In this document: positions 34,001-46,994 of the stretch, piece after piece
Layout: every line of letters begins with the position of its first letter
Numbering within the stretch: position 1 is the first letter of the stretch
Assembly: GCF_040712315.1 (NCBI RefSeq)
Contig: NC_134020.1
Location: 37,006,751-37,070,750, forward strand
Source of the DNA: Castanea sativa
Lineage: Eukaryota; Streptophyta; Magnoliopsida; Fagales; Fagaceae
Reading direction: 5' to 3'
DNA: 64,000 bases
Position numbers and translations under genes: made by a program
Notes under the pieces: generated by a model
The model's database searches: none
Seen by the model: only the letters and a program-made list of their open reading frames with translations
What the model was told of the DNA's origin: nothing

Positions 34001-37000
34001 GGGATTCTATTGTGTTACTGAAAAGTCATGGATCTCTTGTTTGGTTGGAGAAATTGGTTTGGAAAACATTTTTTTTTGGATATTTGGAATCTAGTTCCTT
34101 GCAGCTTGATGCGGACTTTGTGGAGGGAACAAAATCATCATACTTTTAAAGATGCAGAAAGTTCGGTGACTTCATTGCAATCATTGTTTATTAGAGCTTA
34201 TTTGACTAGTGTCATGTGTGGGGTTTTACCAATAATAATTCCATTGTTGATTGTAAAGAGTCGCTATACTTCTTTGTTATATATTTATTTTTTTGGATCA
34301 GTAAATGTGAAACTTTATTAAGAACAGAGAGAAAAAGAAACAGTGCATCCACTATACAAAGGAAGTGTACAGAGGCTGTGAATTGAAATCAGCTAGGAGT
34401 TCATAGATCCAAAAATTCTAGCCAATTTGAAAATCAGCAGGCCACTCAGAACAGCCATCCAATCAAAAAGAGTGCGAAGAAGTAACAATTTCAGATCCAA
34501 GGGTAAACACTTGATGCCTTTCAAGTGTGTGATTATTATGCTCTCTCCAGATAAGCCACATAATATTAAGGTAGAGCACCCCAAATTTCTGCTTTTTGAT
34601 GCCGACCAAACCAACCTGTCCACTCCACCAAGGCCAAAATGCTCTGGGGCATCACCCAAACTATCCCCAACATGCCAAACACCATAGACCAAATTTCATA
34701 CGCAAAGGGCAATGGAATAACAAGTGATAAACAGGGCAATGGAATAACAAGTGATAAACAGACTCACCACTCTGCTTACACATGAAACACCAATCTACCA
34801 CACACAATCCTCACTTACGGAGGTTATGGTTAGAATTCCCCCTTAGTGGCTGTCCACACCAAAGAACCACCTTTGTTTGGGACCTTTACCTTCCATATAC
34901 GCTTCCAATGAAAAGAATGATGTCCCCTAGGAGTCAAAGCTCTATACTAAGATTTTACCTCAAAAATTCTGCTTGTAGTCGGGAGCCATGTTAAGCGATC
35001 CTCTCTGGCCCCCTCAATCTTGGCAGAATATAAATGGGTGAAGAAAGAATGCAGGAGTTCCAACTCCCAGTCTTGACAGGATCTTGTAAATACCACATTC
35101 CAAAAAACAGTCCCATTCTGTTCATGCAATAAATCTGCCATCGTAGTTTTTTTTTTTTTAAATTTTTAATCTCTGGTAAATTGGAATATGAAAGGAAAAG
35201 TATCCTTTAAGACTCATGTCCCTGCACCAGCAATCATACCAAAAATGAATACCATCACCACTTGCCCCCTCGAACTAAAAATACAGGTTCCTACTTCTGT
35301 ACATGATTTCTTATTCTTTGTAATTCTTTAGGCTTCTTTGTGTTCATTATGAATATGAAAGTAGTCATTTTTCAATGAAAAAGCTTTAGTTATACTTATA
35401 TATATATATGTATGTGTGTGTGTATATATATATATATATAAATAAAAGTAATGATCATCCATTTTGTTAGTGTTTTAGCATATGAAACCTTCCAAGCTGT
35501 CCTGTTTCTTTTGTGTAATATGTGAATCAATATGGTTGTTCTAGTTTGACATGTTATCATTGATTTATAAATTATTTTGTACATATATTTAATTAGTATT
35601 TTTATGTACAACCCCCATCATATTCCTGATGTAAACTGTAAAGTGATTGTAATAGTCATGTAGATATCATCTACATAGCAGATCTCTCTGTGATGAGAAT
35701 ATAGATGTCGTGGTTTTTGAAATGCAGAACCATGATTTATTCCCCTTGCTCTAATTATTTCTTTTATATTCACATGCAGGGATTGATCCTTGCTCGGCTT
35801 CTTGGTTGGCGCATTAACTTGGATAGCATTAAGGTTAATGCTCTATTTTGTATTATCACAATCTTTCAGACTGAAATATCATTATTTTATAATTATGATG
35901 ATGCTCAATTGATGTATATTAGTGCCGTCTTTTAATTTATTTATTTTTAATTATAAATTTGGTTACATATGTTTTCAGATTGAGAGCTTGTACCCTGAAG
36001 TAATGGGATCAAATGTAATGTCTGTTGAAGACTTCCTGGACAATGGGTTGTTATTGCTTGACAAAGATATCCAAGAGAGGGTTAAAAAGGCTTCTTTAAA
36101 TGGGAATGTGCTGCGTTACGTCTGTGTGATCGAGGGATCAAGGTAATTTTTCTATTCACTCTAAGAAAGATATGGACAATTTTATCTAAATTACTTTTTA
36201 CTAAATGTTTGAAGGTGTGTTGTATAAGAAGCATAAAGTCACACAATGTTAAAGTTTTCATTAAGGAACAAAGCAAAGGTGGTTTTGATATTGCAGTAGA
36301 ATATATGCATCTTAATGGAATCATTGTAGAAACCCTTGTCACTTTTGTTAAAGTTCCTAGGATAATGATCTAAGGAGGTGTTATGAGTGAAGGTGAAAAG
36401 TGTCATGATGGGGGAAAATTTTTTGGTGCCTAACAGTGTGATTGGAAATTTTGTTACAGACAAAAGAAGTAATGATGAGGAATGAAGTTTCAAACACTTT
36501 TTTTGTTTGGTAATATGGAAGGAAAAGAAGTAAAAAAAAAAGAAAGTAGTTTCACTGAGGTTGTGTTAATATGTTATAGTTAATTTGTGCAATATGCTTT
36601 AAGTGTTGTACATAACCACAACCTTCCACTTCTCCCCAAAAGCATCCAATTTTGGATAATGGGGTCTGTTTCCTTCCATCTCTTTTCTCTTCTCACCTTG
36701 TTAAATTTTCACACATTGATGTGGTTAAAATGATTACGCACTCAAAGTCTTGGCTTTGCCATTGCCCTTATATATTTACTTTTTTTCATTCGTAGATGTG
36801 AAGTTGGAATTCAAGAGCTTCCCAAGGATTCTCCATTGGGAAGACTGAGAGGAAGTGACAATGTGGTAAGTACTGTGTTCTTTCTTCTCACTGTTTTATT
36901 TTTTTGCTGGTTAGCTAATGAAGGTAAGTATAATTCTGAAAACGCATTTTAGCACATCAGAAGATACTGCATCTACAACCAGGATGTCTCTATGAAATAG

Positions 37001-37273
37001 CTCATACCTAGTCAAATCTTTGACACTCATTTCACATCTTACTTAGCCTACATTCTGAAGTTCTTTTAGCTACATATGGCCCTGGTTACTTGTGTTGAGT
37101 CATAATATGTAAAGACTAATTTTCATTTGATGTAAATGCAGTTGGAGATATACAGTAGATGTTATTCTGAACAGCCACTGGTTATTCAAGGTGCTGGAGC
37201 TGGTAATGATACTACAGCAGCTGGAGTTCTTGCTGATATTCTTGATATCCAGGATTTATTTCCTGAAAAATAA
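31031..37273 (+). CDS. HSDH: Monofunctional homoserine dehydrogenase
   Basis: Catalyses the NAD(P)-dependent reduction of aspartate semialdehyde to homoserine (EC 1.1.1.3), leading to threonine, methionine and isoleucine. Twelve exons with GT/AG borders: 31031-31126, 31264-31417, 31508-31588, 31709-31824, 32118-32171, 32573-32660, 32791-32883, 33441-33481, 35780-35833, 35979-36142, 36796-36865 and 37142-37273. The total is 1,143 nt, 380 aa, in frame throughout. Residues 5-20 hold the Rossmann loop ([14 protein letters not shown]). MANKKPLTS lies near 145-153. Residues 218-241 match the family signature, from [10 protein letters not shown] through [10 protein letters not shown] to K241. There is no aspartate-kinase domain, so it resembles Arabidopsis At5g21060 rather than the bifunctional AK-HSDH. 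No clear plastid transit peptide is seen. Intron 8 contains LINE remnants. Confidence 0.93.
32430..32514 (+). mobile_element. Tiny retroposed 3' fragment in HSDH intron 5
   Basis: About 85 bp ending CAATAAAAGTC, TTATTACC and a poly-A run, bounded by AGATACCTG on both sides (32421-32429 and 32515-32523). The exact 9-bp repeat and the tail fit a very short LINE-mobilised insertion. Confidence 0.5.
33985..34290 (+). mobile_element. LINE 3'-end fragment in HSDH intron 8
   Basis: The plus-strand frame reads [19 protein letters not shown], then [19 protein letters not shown], matching the C-terminal region of the LINE at 6758-10430 ([31 protein letters not shown]). It is 5'-truncated and ends around the T-rich boundary near 34285. 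Confidence 0.75.
34288..35150 (-). mobile_element. Degraded LINE 3' part in HSDH intron 8
   Basis: On the minus strand: [36 protein letters not shown], then KRIWKVKVP and the zf-RVT/C-terminal area, with stops and frame changes. This is the reverse-transcriptase tail of a plant L1. It meets the plus-strand fragment tail to tail near 34288. A roughly 27-bp block (GGCAATGGAATAACAAGTG and following) is tandemly repeated at about 34708-34762. Confidence 0.75.
35397..35441. repeat. (TA)n(TG)n microsatellite
   Basis: Mixed TA and TG dinucleotides in HSDH intron 8. Confidence 0.9.
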
Positions 37274-39034
37274 ATCTTTTGTGGCTGATGTAGAAGAAAC
37301 TTGGGACCAGTGGTGATACGAATGTTACTTGCCACTTGCAACCAAGTGTTGGCAATATTTGGGAAAAATAGTATAAATATTTATTTCCTTGGAAAGCTGC
37401 CACTTGCAGTTAGGTCAATTTGCCTACAATGTTTGTATGCGCGAGTTCATGTATCAACCGAAATTCGGTGCAGATGCATTTTACTTAGTATTGTCAGCAT
37501 ACTGCCTTGTTGGTGTTTGGCAAGAGAGTACACTTTAAGTTTAATGCCCATTACCATGATATATATCCTAGGGCAAACTACACCAACCTCATTTGATGTT
37601 TCAGCAAACGATACTGCCTCCTGAAGAAACTATCCCTCCTAAACTATTGAAGAAATGGTAGTGAATTCAAAATTAATGTTTGACCTAACTTTGAGTTAAA
37701 AAGATGTTTGATATATTTTTTGAACGATAAGGTTTCTCTCCAAGGACAAGGTCTCTCTTTAGAAATCCTTCAAACTCCTCATATATATATATATATTAAT
37801 TGGATGTAAATTTTGAAAATTTAACTATTGGATTGTGTTCTTTATGTCATTAACATGCATGTCAAATTTCATTCAAATAAGATATTATTATTTGATTAAT
37901 AAACTTAATTTTTTAGCTCAATTTTAGACCACAACTTGAAATTTAAACATTTAATTGATAATATAGTTATTGATTTTCTTGAAATTTTGCAAAGAGTGAA
38001 GATATAATAAGGATATGGAGTTCAACGGTTAGAATTTCAAAATTCGTATCAAATAAAAAAAATATAGAAAAAGTTTGAAAGATTTTTCTCCAAATACTTT
38101 TTCTATCAATTTAAGACCTAATTAGTTTAAAATGGACCAAAGTGGACTGAATGAACCAAATTGAGCAGCAGTGGATCGAATTGGACCAAAAAGACCTAAG
38201 TGGACCGAATGAAACCAAAGTGGACAGAATTGGACCAAATGGAACTGAGGTGGAATAAATGGACCGAATTGGACTGAAATAATAAATATATACATAATAT
38301 CACAAGAATAAATGTGTGTTTGAAATGGTTAGGTTTAAGAAGTCATTTCAAATTCATAATATCACAAGAATATTTGTTTGAGAAAAATCTCCAGAGGCTC
38401 AAACTATTATGTGGTGTTAAATTTGTATCAAATAATTTATATTAGTAATTGTTTTTCAAATACCTTAATTTGAAATCATCTCTCCAAACGTAATATTGGT
38501 TTCAGAAAAACTGTCATATTGCCCATTTCTTCATTTCTTTGATTTCTTTCTTTTTCCTTTTTCTATCCTCTGTTCATTACCATTGATAGTGGCAGAGTCA
38601 GAAAAATCTCTTCAAATTCTGTCAATCTGAGCATTAAAAATCCACTTGATTCCCAATTGATTATTCATAGCTTTTAGTTTTCAGTTCAAAGTGTGCATAG
38701 AATAGAGTTGGCCGGACATTTGTAGTCAATTTGCAGCTAACTCTACTTTACTCCCATTTTCTCTCCCTTAATTCAAACTGGCCAAATAGGCTGTAAGGTT
38801 CACTTCAAAATTGGAGAGAATAGTGGGAAGTTCATCTACAACACCATATTATGCATTTCTTGTTTTCCAAAGCTAAAACCAATACAATCTAATTCTTATC
38901 AAATATAGAGACAAGTTCATCTTTGTCTTCTTAAGTTTATTAATAGAAAAAGAAACGTAGCTCTTATCCAAAATTTACAGAATCCAAGTAGCAGAAGTTA
39001 AATCTGGACAAGGTGCAATTGGAAAACAGCTGAA
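37274..39034. other. Intergenic: HSDH 3' flank and SDR 3' flank
   Basis: The first few hundred bases are the presumed HSDH 3' UTR. 38120-38280 holds degenerate repeats of TGGACCGAAT/TGGACCAAAT. From about 38430 the sequence is shared with 45850 onward and partly with 56100 onward, so it belongs to the duplicated SDR unit. No gene was seen. Confidence 0.6.
38120..38280 (+). repeat. TGGACC(G/A)AAT-type short repeats
   Basis: About ten degenerate occurrences of a 10-12 bp motif around TGGACCGAAT within 160 bp. Confidence 0.7.
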
Positions 39035-42000
39035 TCAAAACTCAGCCACTTCAGTACGATCAAAATAGCAGCCAGTAGGCCCTCCATCAGGTAAAAGAGC
39101 CAGCATAACTGGGCCTCTAGCTCCCTCTTCTACACTCAATGTCCCTGTGTTCCAGTTTATATCTGTCTTGACATAGCCAGGATGAACACAGTTGATACAC
39201 ATGTTAGGGAACTTCTTGGCAAGAATTCTAGTGTAGGCATTGAGGGTGACCTTGGACATGCCATAAGCAGCCACCGTCAATGGCCATCCATTGCCTTCAA
39301 GTGCATTTTCTTTCAAGTCGTGCAAAAATCTTCTTATAATGCCCTCTACTCTTTCTTCGGTTAGAGTCTCTACATCGCTTAGTTCTTTTCTTATATGCTC
39401 ACCAGGAATTCTCTGCATAAAGTGATGCATGTAGTTGTATTAGATAATTTTTACTAATACGACACAGTTTTTCCATGTGGTGCTAGGACCTCAATGAAAT
39501 AATTGATAAAATGTGGCAGTGATTAGCGGATTATCCAAGGATGAGATAGCTGCCAAACAGATTGTTCATGTAAAACCTCTTATTGATTTAAGCAAATACT
39601 GTGAACTACTGGTCTAAACTCACTCTACCATTGTGTTCAGAGCAGATGATATCACATGCCTTGTTTTTATCATCTATTATACTCTGATGTGAATGAAAAC
39701 GAGGTCCTCTTATGATGTTGGAGGTAAATCTAAGTAATAGGCTGGTATTTTGGGGCTCATACATCTCGCAACACACATGCTTAAAAAACATGCCACAAGA
39801 ACTTTACTGTCACAAGAACACATGCAATTTTCATCTCGACTTTGGTCCAAGTTCAATTTTTGTCCCTCAAATTTTGAAAAAAAGTTATATTTTAGTTTCT
39901 TAAAAAGTTAAAATGCTTGAATTTTGTCATTTCTACGTAGGGACAACATTTTTTACGATTGTTGATATTGATAGTTGTGATTAGTGTATAATAAAAGTGA
40001 TGTTAATGTTAACCACAGATGAAAGTAATGTTATCCTAATCACAACTGCAATATCAACCTGTATGTTATTTACCTTCTAACCTTATTTTCTATTTTTTTT
40101 GTGGGCCACCAAATTTTGGTTCTGGCTGCCGAAGTAGCTTATTAATTAGAATAGGGTTTATGCAGCAAACACTATGACAATTTGTACAAGGCTAAATGTT
40201 AAATAAATGTGTGGATATAGGAGATTAGCTTTTCACCTTTAGCTGACTCCAGCGAGAGGACAAATTTACTATCCTTGCTCCTGCAGGGGAAAGCTGTAAT
40301 AGTGGCAGGAGAGCCTCAGTTACTCTTCTCACACCATAGTAATTAGTATTCAAGCATTCTTCTGCTTTCTCATAAGTTGTTTTAACCACTGCTTGAAGTT
40401 GAACCATATTGTCAGCCTGGCCTGAGAACTGCATTCAAGTAGTCATGGGTATCGGTATGAACAAGGCATGCATCAACAATTTACTGCCTTTATGTTATGA
40501 ACTTACCCAGGATGAAGGGTCTATGTTTAAGGCCTTTAGGCCTTCCATATCAACCACAACCGCTGAAGCTCCAGCATTATTAACCTGCAAAAGTCAAATG
40601 AAGGCCATACTATATCTGTTAATTAAGGAAAGATGGTTAATGAGTCATTACACAAACTAGAGTTCATGTAAGCTTTTTAAAAATCTTAGGATTCTATATC
40701 TTGTACTTTTGCAGCTGAGAAAAACAAATCATAAAAGGTATTGTAATTTAAAAAAAAAAAAAATTAAAAGCAGCAAATTGTAAGTACTTGTATCTTATTA
40801 TTATCAAGTACTTGGGGTAATGATTAGGGGTGTTCGCAGTGCAGTGCGATGCGGTTTTAGGCCATTTTTAGCACCGTACTTTGCGGTGCGGTTTAGTCAA
40901 AACTATAACTGCACTGCACCTCATTTTTGCGGTCACATGTATGGTGCGATGCGGTGGTGCGGTTTAAAGTTCAGCCAAAACCATAACCGCTCTGAACTTA
41001 ATTTTTGCGGTCACATGTGCGGTGCGGTATATAAGATATGGTTTGAAGCCGGTATATTTTTCAAATTTTGGGCTTTTCCTACCTAGCTCAAAACTGATTT
41101 TTCTATTTGTTTTGGGTGAAGTTTTAAACTATTAAGAAAGTTTTTCTTTATTTTGGGCTGGCTTTTCTAATCAACACTTGCTAGGATTATTAAAATTTTT
41201 TTTCTTGAAAAATAGAGTTATTAAAATATTAAAAATATATTTAATATTAAAAAAAAATATTAATATATACAGAGGGTGTGGTGTGATTTGCGCAGTTTTC
41301 TTATTATAAAACCGCAAATTACACTGCACTATACAGTGCAATTATGCTATTTTACAAGCGGTTTTAGTGCGGTTTTTGTGGTTTGGTAATTGGTAAACAT
41401 GCAATAAGGTCATAAGGCCATTGCGGCATGAGATCTCTTATTATAGAAGGCCTACCAAATTATTATGCATTGACCAGCAAAATGAAGACTACCCTTCTGT
41501 CTTTCTGAACTATGTTAATCTTGCACCTCATTTCCATCGTAATCCAAGTTATCCAAATTAAAACGTATATCTGTAGTAAATTAGTAACAGTGTATATTAT
41601 TGATAGACATGGTCAAGTCTAGAACAATATATAATATATGAGTTCAGTTAAAATCTCATTCCACTAAATCCAGTAGACTTATTTCAAGACATCGCTATTT
41701 TATACCACAAAAATATAATTAATAATTTCACAAATAAAGTTTAATAATTTGTTCATAATAAAGGCACTAGAAATTATTATGTCAAATAACATAATTCTAA
41801 CATAATTAGTGAATGATCTATTTGGTCGAAGTTCAAGCTTTTTTATTTTATTTTGTTTTTTTGGTAAATAAAAAATGGTTAGAGGGAGTGACCATTGTGA
41901 CTTATCTACCTAGGCATGACCATAGTAACACTCTAACCTTATTGTTTGTTATATTTAACCGCTATGAGAGATAGAGTTAAGAGGCAAGGACAAAAAAGAT

Positions 42001-43739
42001 AACAACTGAGGCAACAAACTGCATGATCTGTGAAGAACATGTTGATACAAATTTCATCACGTAACTCTTGGAGGCATTAACTGATTGTAAAGTTACTGCA
42101 TCTCATTTTCATTTTAGCAAAATCCGAAGTATAACCCTTATCTAATTTGGCTACACATTTTAATTGAATGGCTGGTATAAGATTCAAATTGGAAAGAATT
42201 TCATCCATAAAATTTTGGCTATACATTTTAATTGAATGGTTACAATGTTAAGTTTGGAATCAATTTAAGATTCAAATTAAGGGTGTCAATGTTTGACACG
42301 GTCTGTGATACGAACATGACATGGGTATTTATAGGTAAGAGTAAAGCCTTAGCGGGTTCAGGGTCATAAACGGATCGACCCAAAAACAATACGATAAAAA
42401 ATGTGTCATAAGCAGGTCAAACAACGTGACTCATATAATAAATAAATATTTATTTTATTTTATATTTGTCAAATAACTTTTATATTCTAATTAAATAGAA
42501 AAGTGAGTAATTACAAAAACTTATAAGTAATATAATTGTAAGTTCAAACTTTACAAACCCAAAAAATTCTATGAATAATGTTCATAGTCATAGTCATGAT
42601 CAGTCTACTAGTTACTTTAACTCCTTTAATATTGATACTTAGCATTTGGCGAGTTTTGTAGATGTTATATTCTTTGTTGAACTATGTTATTTTGAATTTT
42701 GGTTGAAGTGTACGTACTTCTTTTTGGATGTAAAGAACTTATTTCTAGATGAATGTTATATTTTTGTTGAACTATGTTATTTTGATTTGGGTTGAAGTGT
42801 ATACACTTTATTTTGGGATGTAAAGAACTTATTTCTAGATGGATGATATTACATTATTGACTTAATATTTATTAAGTACTTTAATGTTATTTTGAACTTT
42901 TGGACGATGTATTTTAAGTATTTGATGTTATTATTGACTTTCAAATTGTATGCCTTATAGGTATTTTGATGTTATGAGTTTGTATTAAATTTGTTGTTTA
43001 TTAAACTTTATAATAATATTAATTAGGTGTTTTTTTGAAGCAGGTTAAATGACTTGAATTTATGTCAACCCAACATGTTTAATATTAGGCAGGTTGAAAT
43101 GGATCGTATCACATTTGTGTTAACCCAACATGACCCGATTTTTAAGCGTGTCGAGTAGGTCATGTCATGTTAACCCGCTTTATTAACAGGTTGTGTTAGT
43201 GTTGAAAAGTCATGACACGATTATTAAATGAGTCAGATTTAGGTTGAGCCATTTAATCAAATATCCCTACCTCAACATAATACGCTAACTAGAATTGACA
43301 TCCCTAATTCAAATCCCTCTCCCTTCTTTACTTGATGTAACATTTGAAAAAAAGAAAAAGGATGAAAGAGTTTCATCCTTACCAAGATATCAAGCCTGCC
43401 ATATTTTTCCTGGATGAAATTGGCCAAGGAGTTGATGCTAACCGGGTTGAGAACATCGAGCTGATGGAAAACTACATTCGACAAACCTGACTCATGGAGC
43501 TTCAGCATAGCCTCCATCCCCCTCTTCTCATTTCGAGCTGTTAAAACAACTGTCACACCTTGAGATGCAAGTTGCCGCACAGTTTCAAGACCGATGCCCT
43601 TGTTTGCGCCTGTAACCACTGCATACCTATAACCAACAATGTGGTTCTTGTCAAGAACATGTTAGCTAACTGCTATGTAAAAGCAACTGAAAAATATATC
43701 AATGTACCTCTCTGCTGCATGCTTTCCATTGCTTCCCAT
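39035..43739 (-). CDS. SDR copy A, neomenthol dehydrogenase-like
   Basis: An NADPH-dependent carbonyl reductase of the plant SDR group that includes neomenthol dehydrogenase, salutaridine reductase and Arabidopsis SDR1; its substrate cannot be read from sequence. Five exons: 43739-43708, 43626-43383, 40584-40507, 40428-40237 and 39412-39035, all with GT/AG ends, 307 aa. Motifs: TGANKGIG cofactor loop (about 16-23), NNAG (94-97), IVNLSS catalytic serine region (about 171-176), and YGMSK with catalytic Tyr232 and Lys236. The conserved end is DGGPTGCYFDRTEVAEF. All key residues are present. Its 2.8-kb intron 2 contains hAT-like insertions. The sequence just upstream of the ATG does not match copies B and C. 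Confidence 0.9.
40822..41400. mobile_element. Degraded hAT-like element in SDR-A intron 2
   Basis: Starts TAGGGGTGTTCGC, followed by repeated GTGCGGTGCGGTTT-type words. Similar GCGGTTTT words approach about 41390. Such 'GGGTGTTCG...GCGGT' ends are typical of a plant hAT MITE group. The right end is decayed and I could not confirm a target duplication. An 88-aa open frame across it is a repeat artefact. Confidence 0.5.
42278..43306. mobile_element. hAT-like non-autonomous transposon
   Basis: A 1,029-bp insert with ends TAAGGGTGTCAAT and (other strand) TAGGGATGTCAAT, flanked by a perfect 8-bp duplication ATTCAAAT (42270-42277 and 43307-43314). The 8-bp duplication and short TIRs indicate the hAT superfamily. 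It has no transposase. It lies in intron 2 of SDR copy A, close to exon 2. Confidence 0.88.
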
Positions 43740-43799
43740 TTCTGAAAAATATATTAACTTTAATTATCTCATAAGGAAACAAAAAAGGATGCAGAATAG

Positions 43800-44345
43800 G
43801 ATAAAGAATTATTATTTTATATATATTAGAATGGATCGGGTTGGGTTGGTAAGTCGGCTTGGAGGGTGTTTTTAACCCAACTTTACTTTATTGGGTTGAA
43901 AAATTCCCAACCCAGCCCACATGGTTGGATTGCAGCGGTCAGATTGGTGAGTTGTATATACATATTTTATATCTTGTTATTAAAAATTATGTCATCAATT
44001 ATTTAAATATTTTTTCAATAAATTATAACAATTTATATAATATGCTTAAGTTGTATTAAAAAATTTCAAATCAAAACTAATTCTCAAAATTCCAAAATAA
44101 ATCAAACCAAAAAAATTCAAATAAAGATAATAATAAAATAAACTTATATTATATACATCGAGGATCGGGCTGGGTCAAATGGGTTTACAAGCTATCAATC
44201 CGAACTTGACTTGACTCAATGTTAAAAATAAAATTTTAACCCAATCAAATCCATCAATCCACATAAACCAACTTAAGGCATCAAGTTGAGTTGATTTCCT
44301 CGATTTGGTGGGTTTGATACACACCCCTGAACATTAGGTGTAAAA
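43800..44345. other. Insert upstream of SDR copy A
   Basis: GGGTTGGGTTGG-type words at the left and ATACACACCCCTGAAC at the right suggest another hAT/MITE-like insertion immediately upstream of copy A. The ends are not clear enough to be certain. Confidence 0.3.
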
Positions 44346-46440
44346 CACATAGTATGGTTGGTGTTGGATTATGCCTATGAAAGTGTACGTGAACTGTGAT
44401 TTCATTTTGGTAGGACTAAGTTTGGATTTTGTCATGTTATTATAAAATCGATATAGAAATGGTGAGAGTCAATATTTATTTATATATTAGTGACATAGTA
44501 AAATCTAAACAACTTATTTCAAAATAGGTATATAAGATTTTAAAATCTTATAATGGATTTCTCGTGAGTAGTTTAAACCATCTTAATTCTCAAACCTAAA
44601 GAGAAAGGAAAATATTGATATTAAATCTGTTTTTGAAATGAAAAGGAAACATACAACGGGATATGTTAAGATTGTTTTAGAGATCTTACAGTAACTTCGC
44701 CGTGAAGATCCAATATTTTTCTCACAGGTGATGGCTTTTTAAGAGCTGTGACAATTGACAAGTGTTTAAAGTTACTCTAGGAAGGTTGATTAACGCCTGC
44801 AACAAATCATAGGAATGGTAAGTGGTTAGGTTACTGATTTTAATTTTAATTCATAATTTAAATTATTTTTTTATCTACACTCACATGACAACTAATAATA
44901 ATTCATTACTAAAAATTTATTATAAAAATATTGTAATTTATATAATTTCTCTAAAAAAAAAAATGGACAAAGAATCCATAGAGTTAAGATTTCCCAAAGA
45001 TGGTTAATTTACCTCTTGAAGGGTAGTAAGAAGTATAATAATCAGTAATGATCTCCACTCTCTGCAGGGGGCTCTGACAGCAGCTTTTAGATTACATATT
45101 GGTATTGACTTTGTGAGATATGTAGGACTGGGCGTCACAGAGAACATGGGACTGGGGAGGACAGAGGAGGAGCCTCAAAGTAGAAGAAGTCAGAAATAGC
45201 TAAGGAAAGTGAGGAAAGTGGAACCGCCGCACAGCACATACCTTTGTAGAAACCATCAACCAGTCAACCTCTTTTTGGCCTTTTTTACTTGTTTTCTCTA
45301 TGCCAGGCCTGCCTTGATAACTGAGTGTGCACGCTTATCAATACATGTGGCTGACATATCGTATTGAGGAGCCGAGCACTCATATCATATTGGACTCTCA
45401 AATTTTTTTATTTATTTTTTAAAATAGTTTTTAAATCAAATTGGTTACTGTGAGAAAAAAAAAAAAAATCCCAAACTGATTTCAATTTTGTATCACGAGT
45501 CTTATTTAATTTTTAATTTTGTATCAAATGAAATAATAAGTGTAAAAATTGATGAGTTTGAATCTAATTAGATTTTAAATTAGGTTTCAATTAAAGTCTA
45601 TTTTCTTGTCATATATCCACCTAAGTTTTTAATTTTTGTAGAAAATGAATTATTTGGTGTAAAAATAAAAAAAGTTTAAAATTAATTAATTTTTAAATTA
45701 TATATATAATAAGAAATCATCGTATATTTTAGATATGTATATTTAAAAAAAAAATAAGCTAATACTAGGTATAATTTGAACATCTTCTAAAAAAATGCTA
45801 ATTTAAATAGTATAATTATAATTATTTTTAATTGTATTTGTGTAGATAGACGGACTAGATACTAGTTTATATTAGTAATTTTTCTTCAAATACATTTATT
45901 TTAAATGATCTCTCCAAATGTTATATTGGTTTCAGCAAAGTTGTCATTTCAGCAAAATTGTCATATTTCCCATTTCTTCATTTCGTTAGTTTCTTTATTT
46001 TCCTTTCTCTATCCTCTGTTCATTAATGCTGACAGTGGCAGAGTAAGAAAAATCTCTTCAATTTCTGTCAATCTGGACATTAAAAATCCGCTTGATTCCC
46101 AATTAAATCATATAATAAATTGATTATTCATAGCTTTTAGTCTTCAGTTCAGAGTGTGCATAAAAGAATGAAACACAGTAGGTTGTGTAGTTCACTTCAA
46201 AATGGGTGAGAATAGCCGGAAGTTCAACACCACCATATCAAAAAAAAGGAAAAAAAGTATTTCTTGTTTTCCAAAGCTAAAACCAATGCAATCTAATTCT
46301 TATCAAATATAAAGATAAAATCATCTTTATCTTAATGCAATCTAATTCTTATCAAATATAAAGATAAAATCATCTTTATCTTCTTAAGTTTATTAATAAA
46401 GAAAGAAACATAGTTCTTATCCAAAATTTACAGAATCCAA
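44346..46440. other. Spacer between SDR copies A and B
   Basis: No gene. About 45040-45260 is GC-richer and could hold the present copy-A promoter region. From about 45850 the sequence repeats the copy-A 3' flank (38430 onward). Confidence 0.5.
46287..46384 (+). repeat. Tandem duplication, 2 x about 49 bp
   Basis: A unit from AATGCAATCTAATTC through ATCATCTTTATCTT occurs twice head to tail. The copy-A and copy-C flanks have one copy. Confidence 0.85.
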
Positions 46441-46994
46441 GCAGCAGAAGTTAAATCTTGACATGCAGCCAGTAGGGCCTCCATTAGGTAAAAGAGAGCA
46501 TAATTGGGCCTCTAGCTCCCTCTTCTACACTCATTGTCCCTGTGTTCCAGTTTATATCTGTCTTGACATAGCCAGGATGAACACAGTTGATATACATGTT
46601 AGGGAACTTATTGGCAAGAATTCTAGTGTACGCATTGAGAGTGGCCCTGGAGATGCTATAAGCATGCACCATCAATGGCCATCCATTGCCTTCAAGTGCA
46701 TTTTCTTTCAAGTCATGCAAAAATCTTCTTATAACGGCTTCCAATCTTTCTTCGGTTAGAGTCTCTACATCACTTAGTTCTTTTCTTATATGCTCACCAG
46801 GAATTCTTTGCACAAAGTGATGCTTGTATTACATAATTTGTAATATAACACATTTGTTCCATGTGGTGCTGGGAACTCAATGAAATTATTGATAAAATTT
46901 GGCAATGATCAGTGGATAATCCAAGGATGCGATAACTGCCAAACAGACTGCTCATTTAACTCCTCTGTTTGATTTAAGCAAAAATTGATACTCT

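Noticed and set aside
33796..34149. 117-codon plus-strand frame starting [12 protein letters not shown]
   Set aside because: The frame runs from unique intron sequence into the wrong frame of a LINE fragment; no family match.
39182..39364. Plus-strand frames opposite the last exons of SDR copies A and B
   Set aside because: Shadows of the conserved SDR coding exon; no independent codon or start support.
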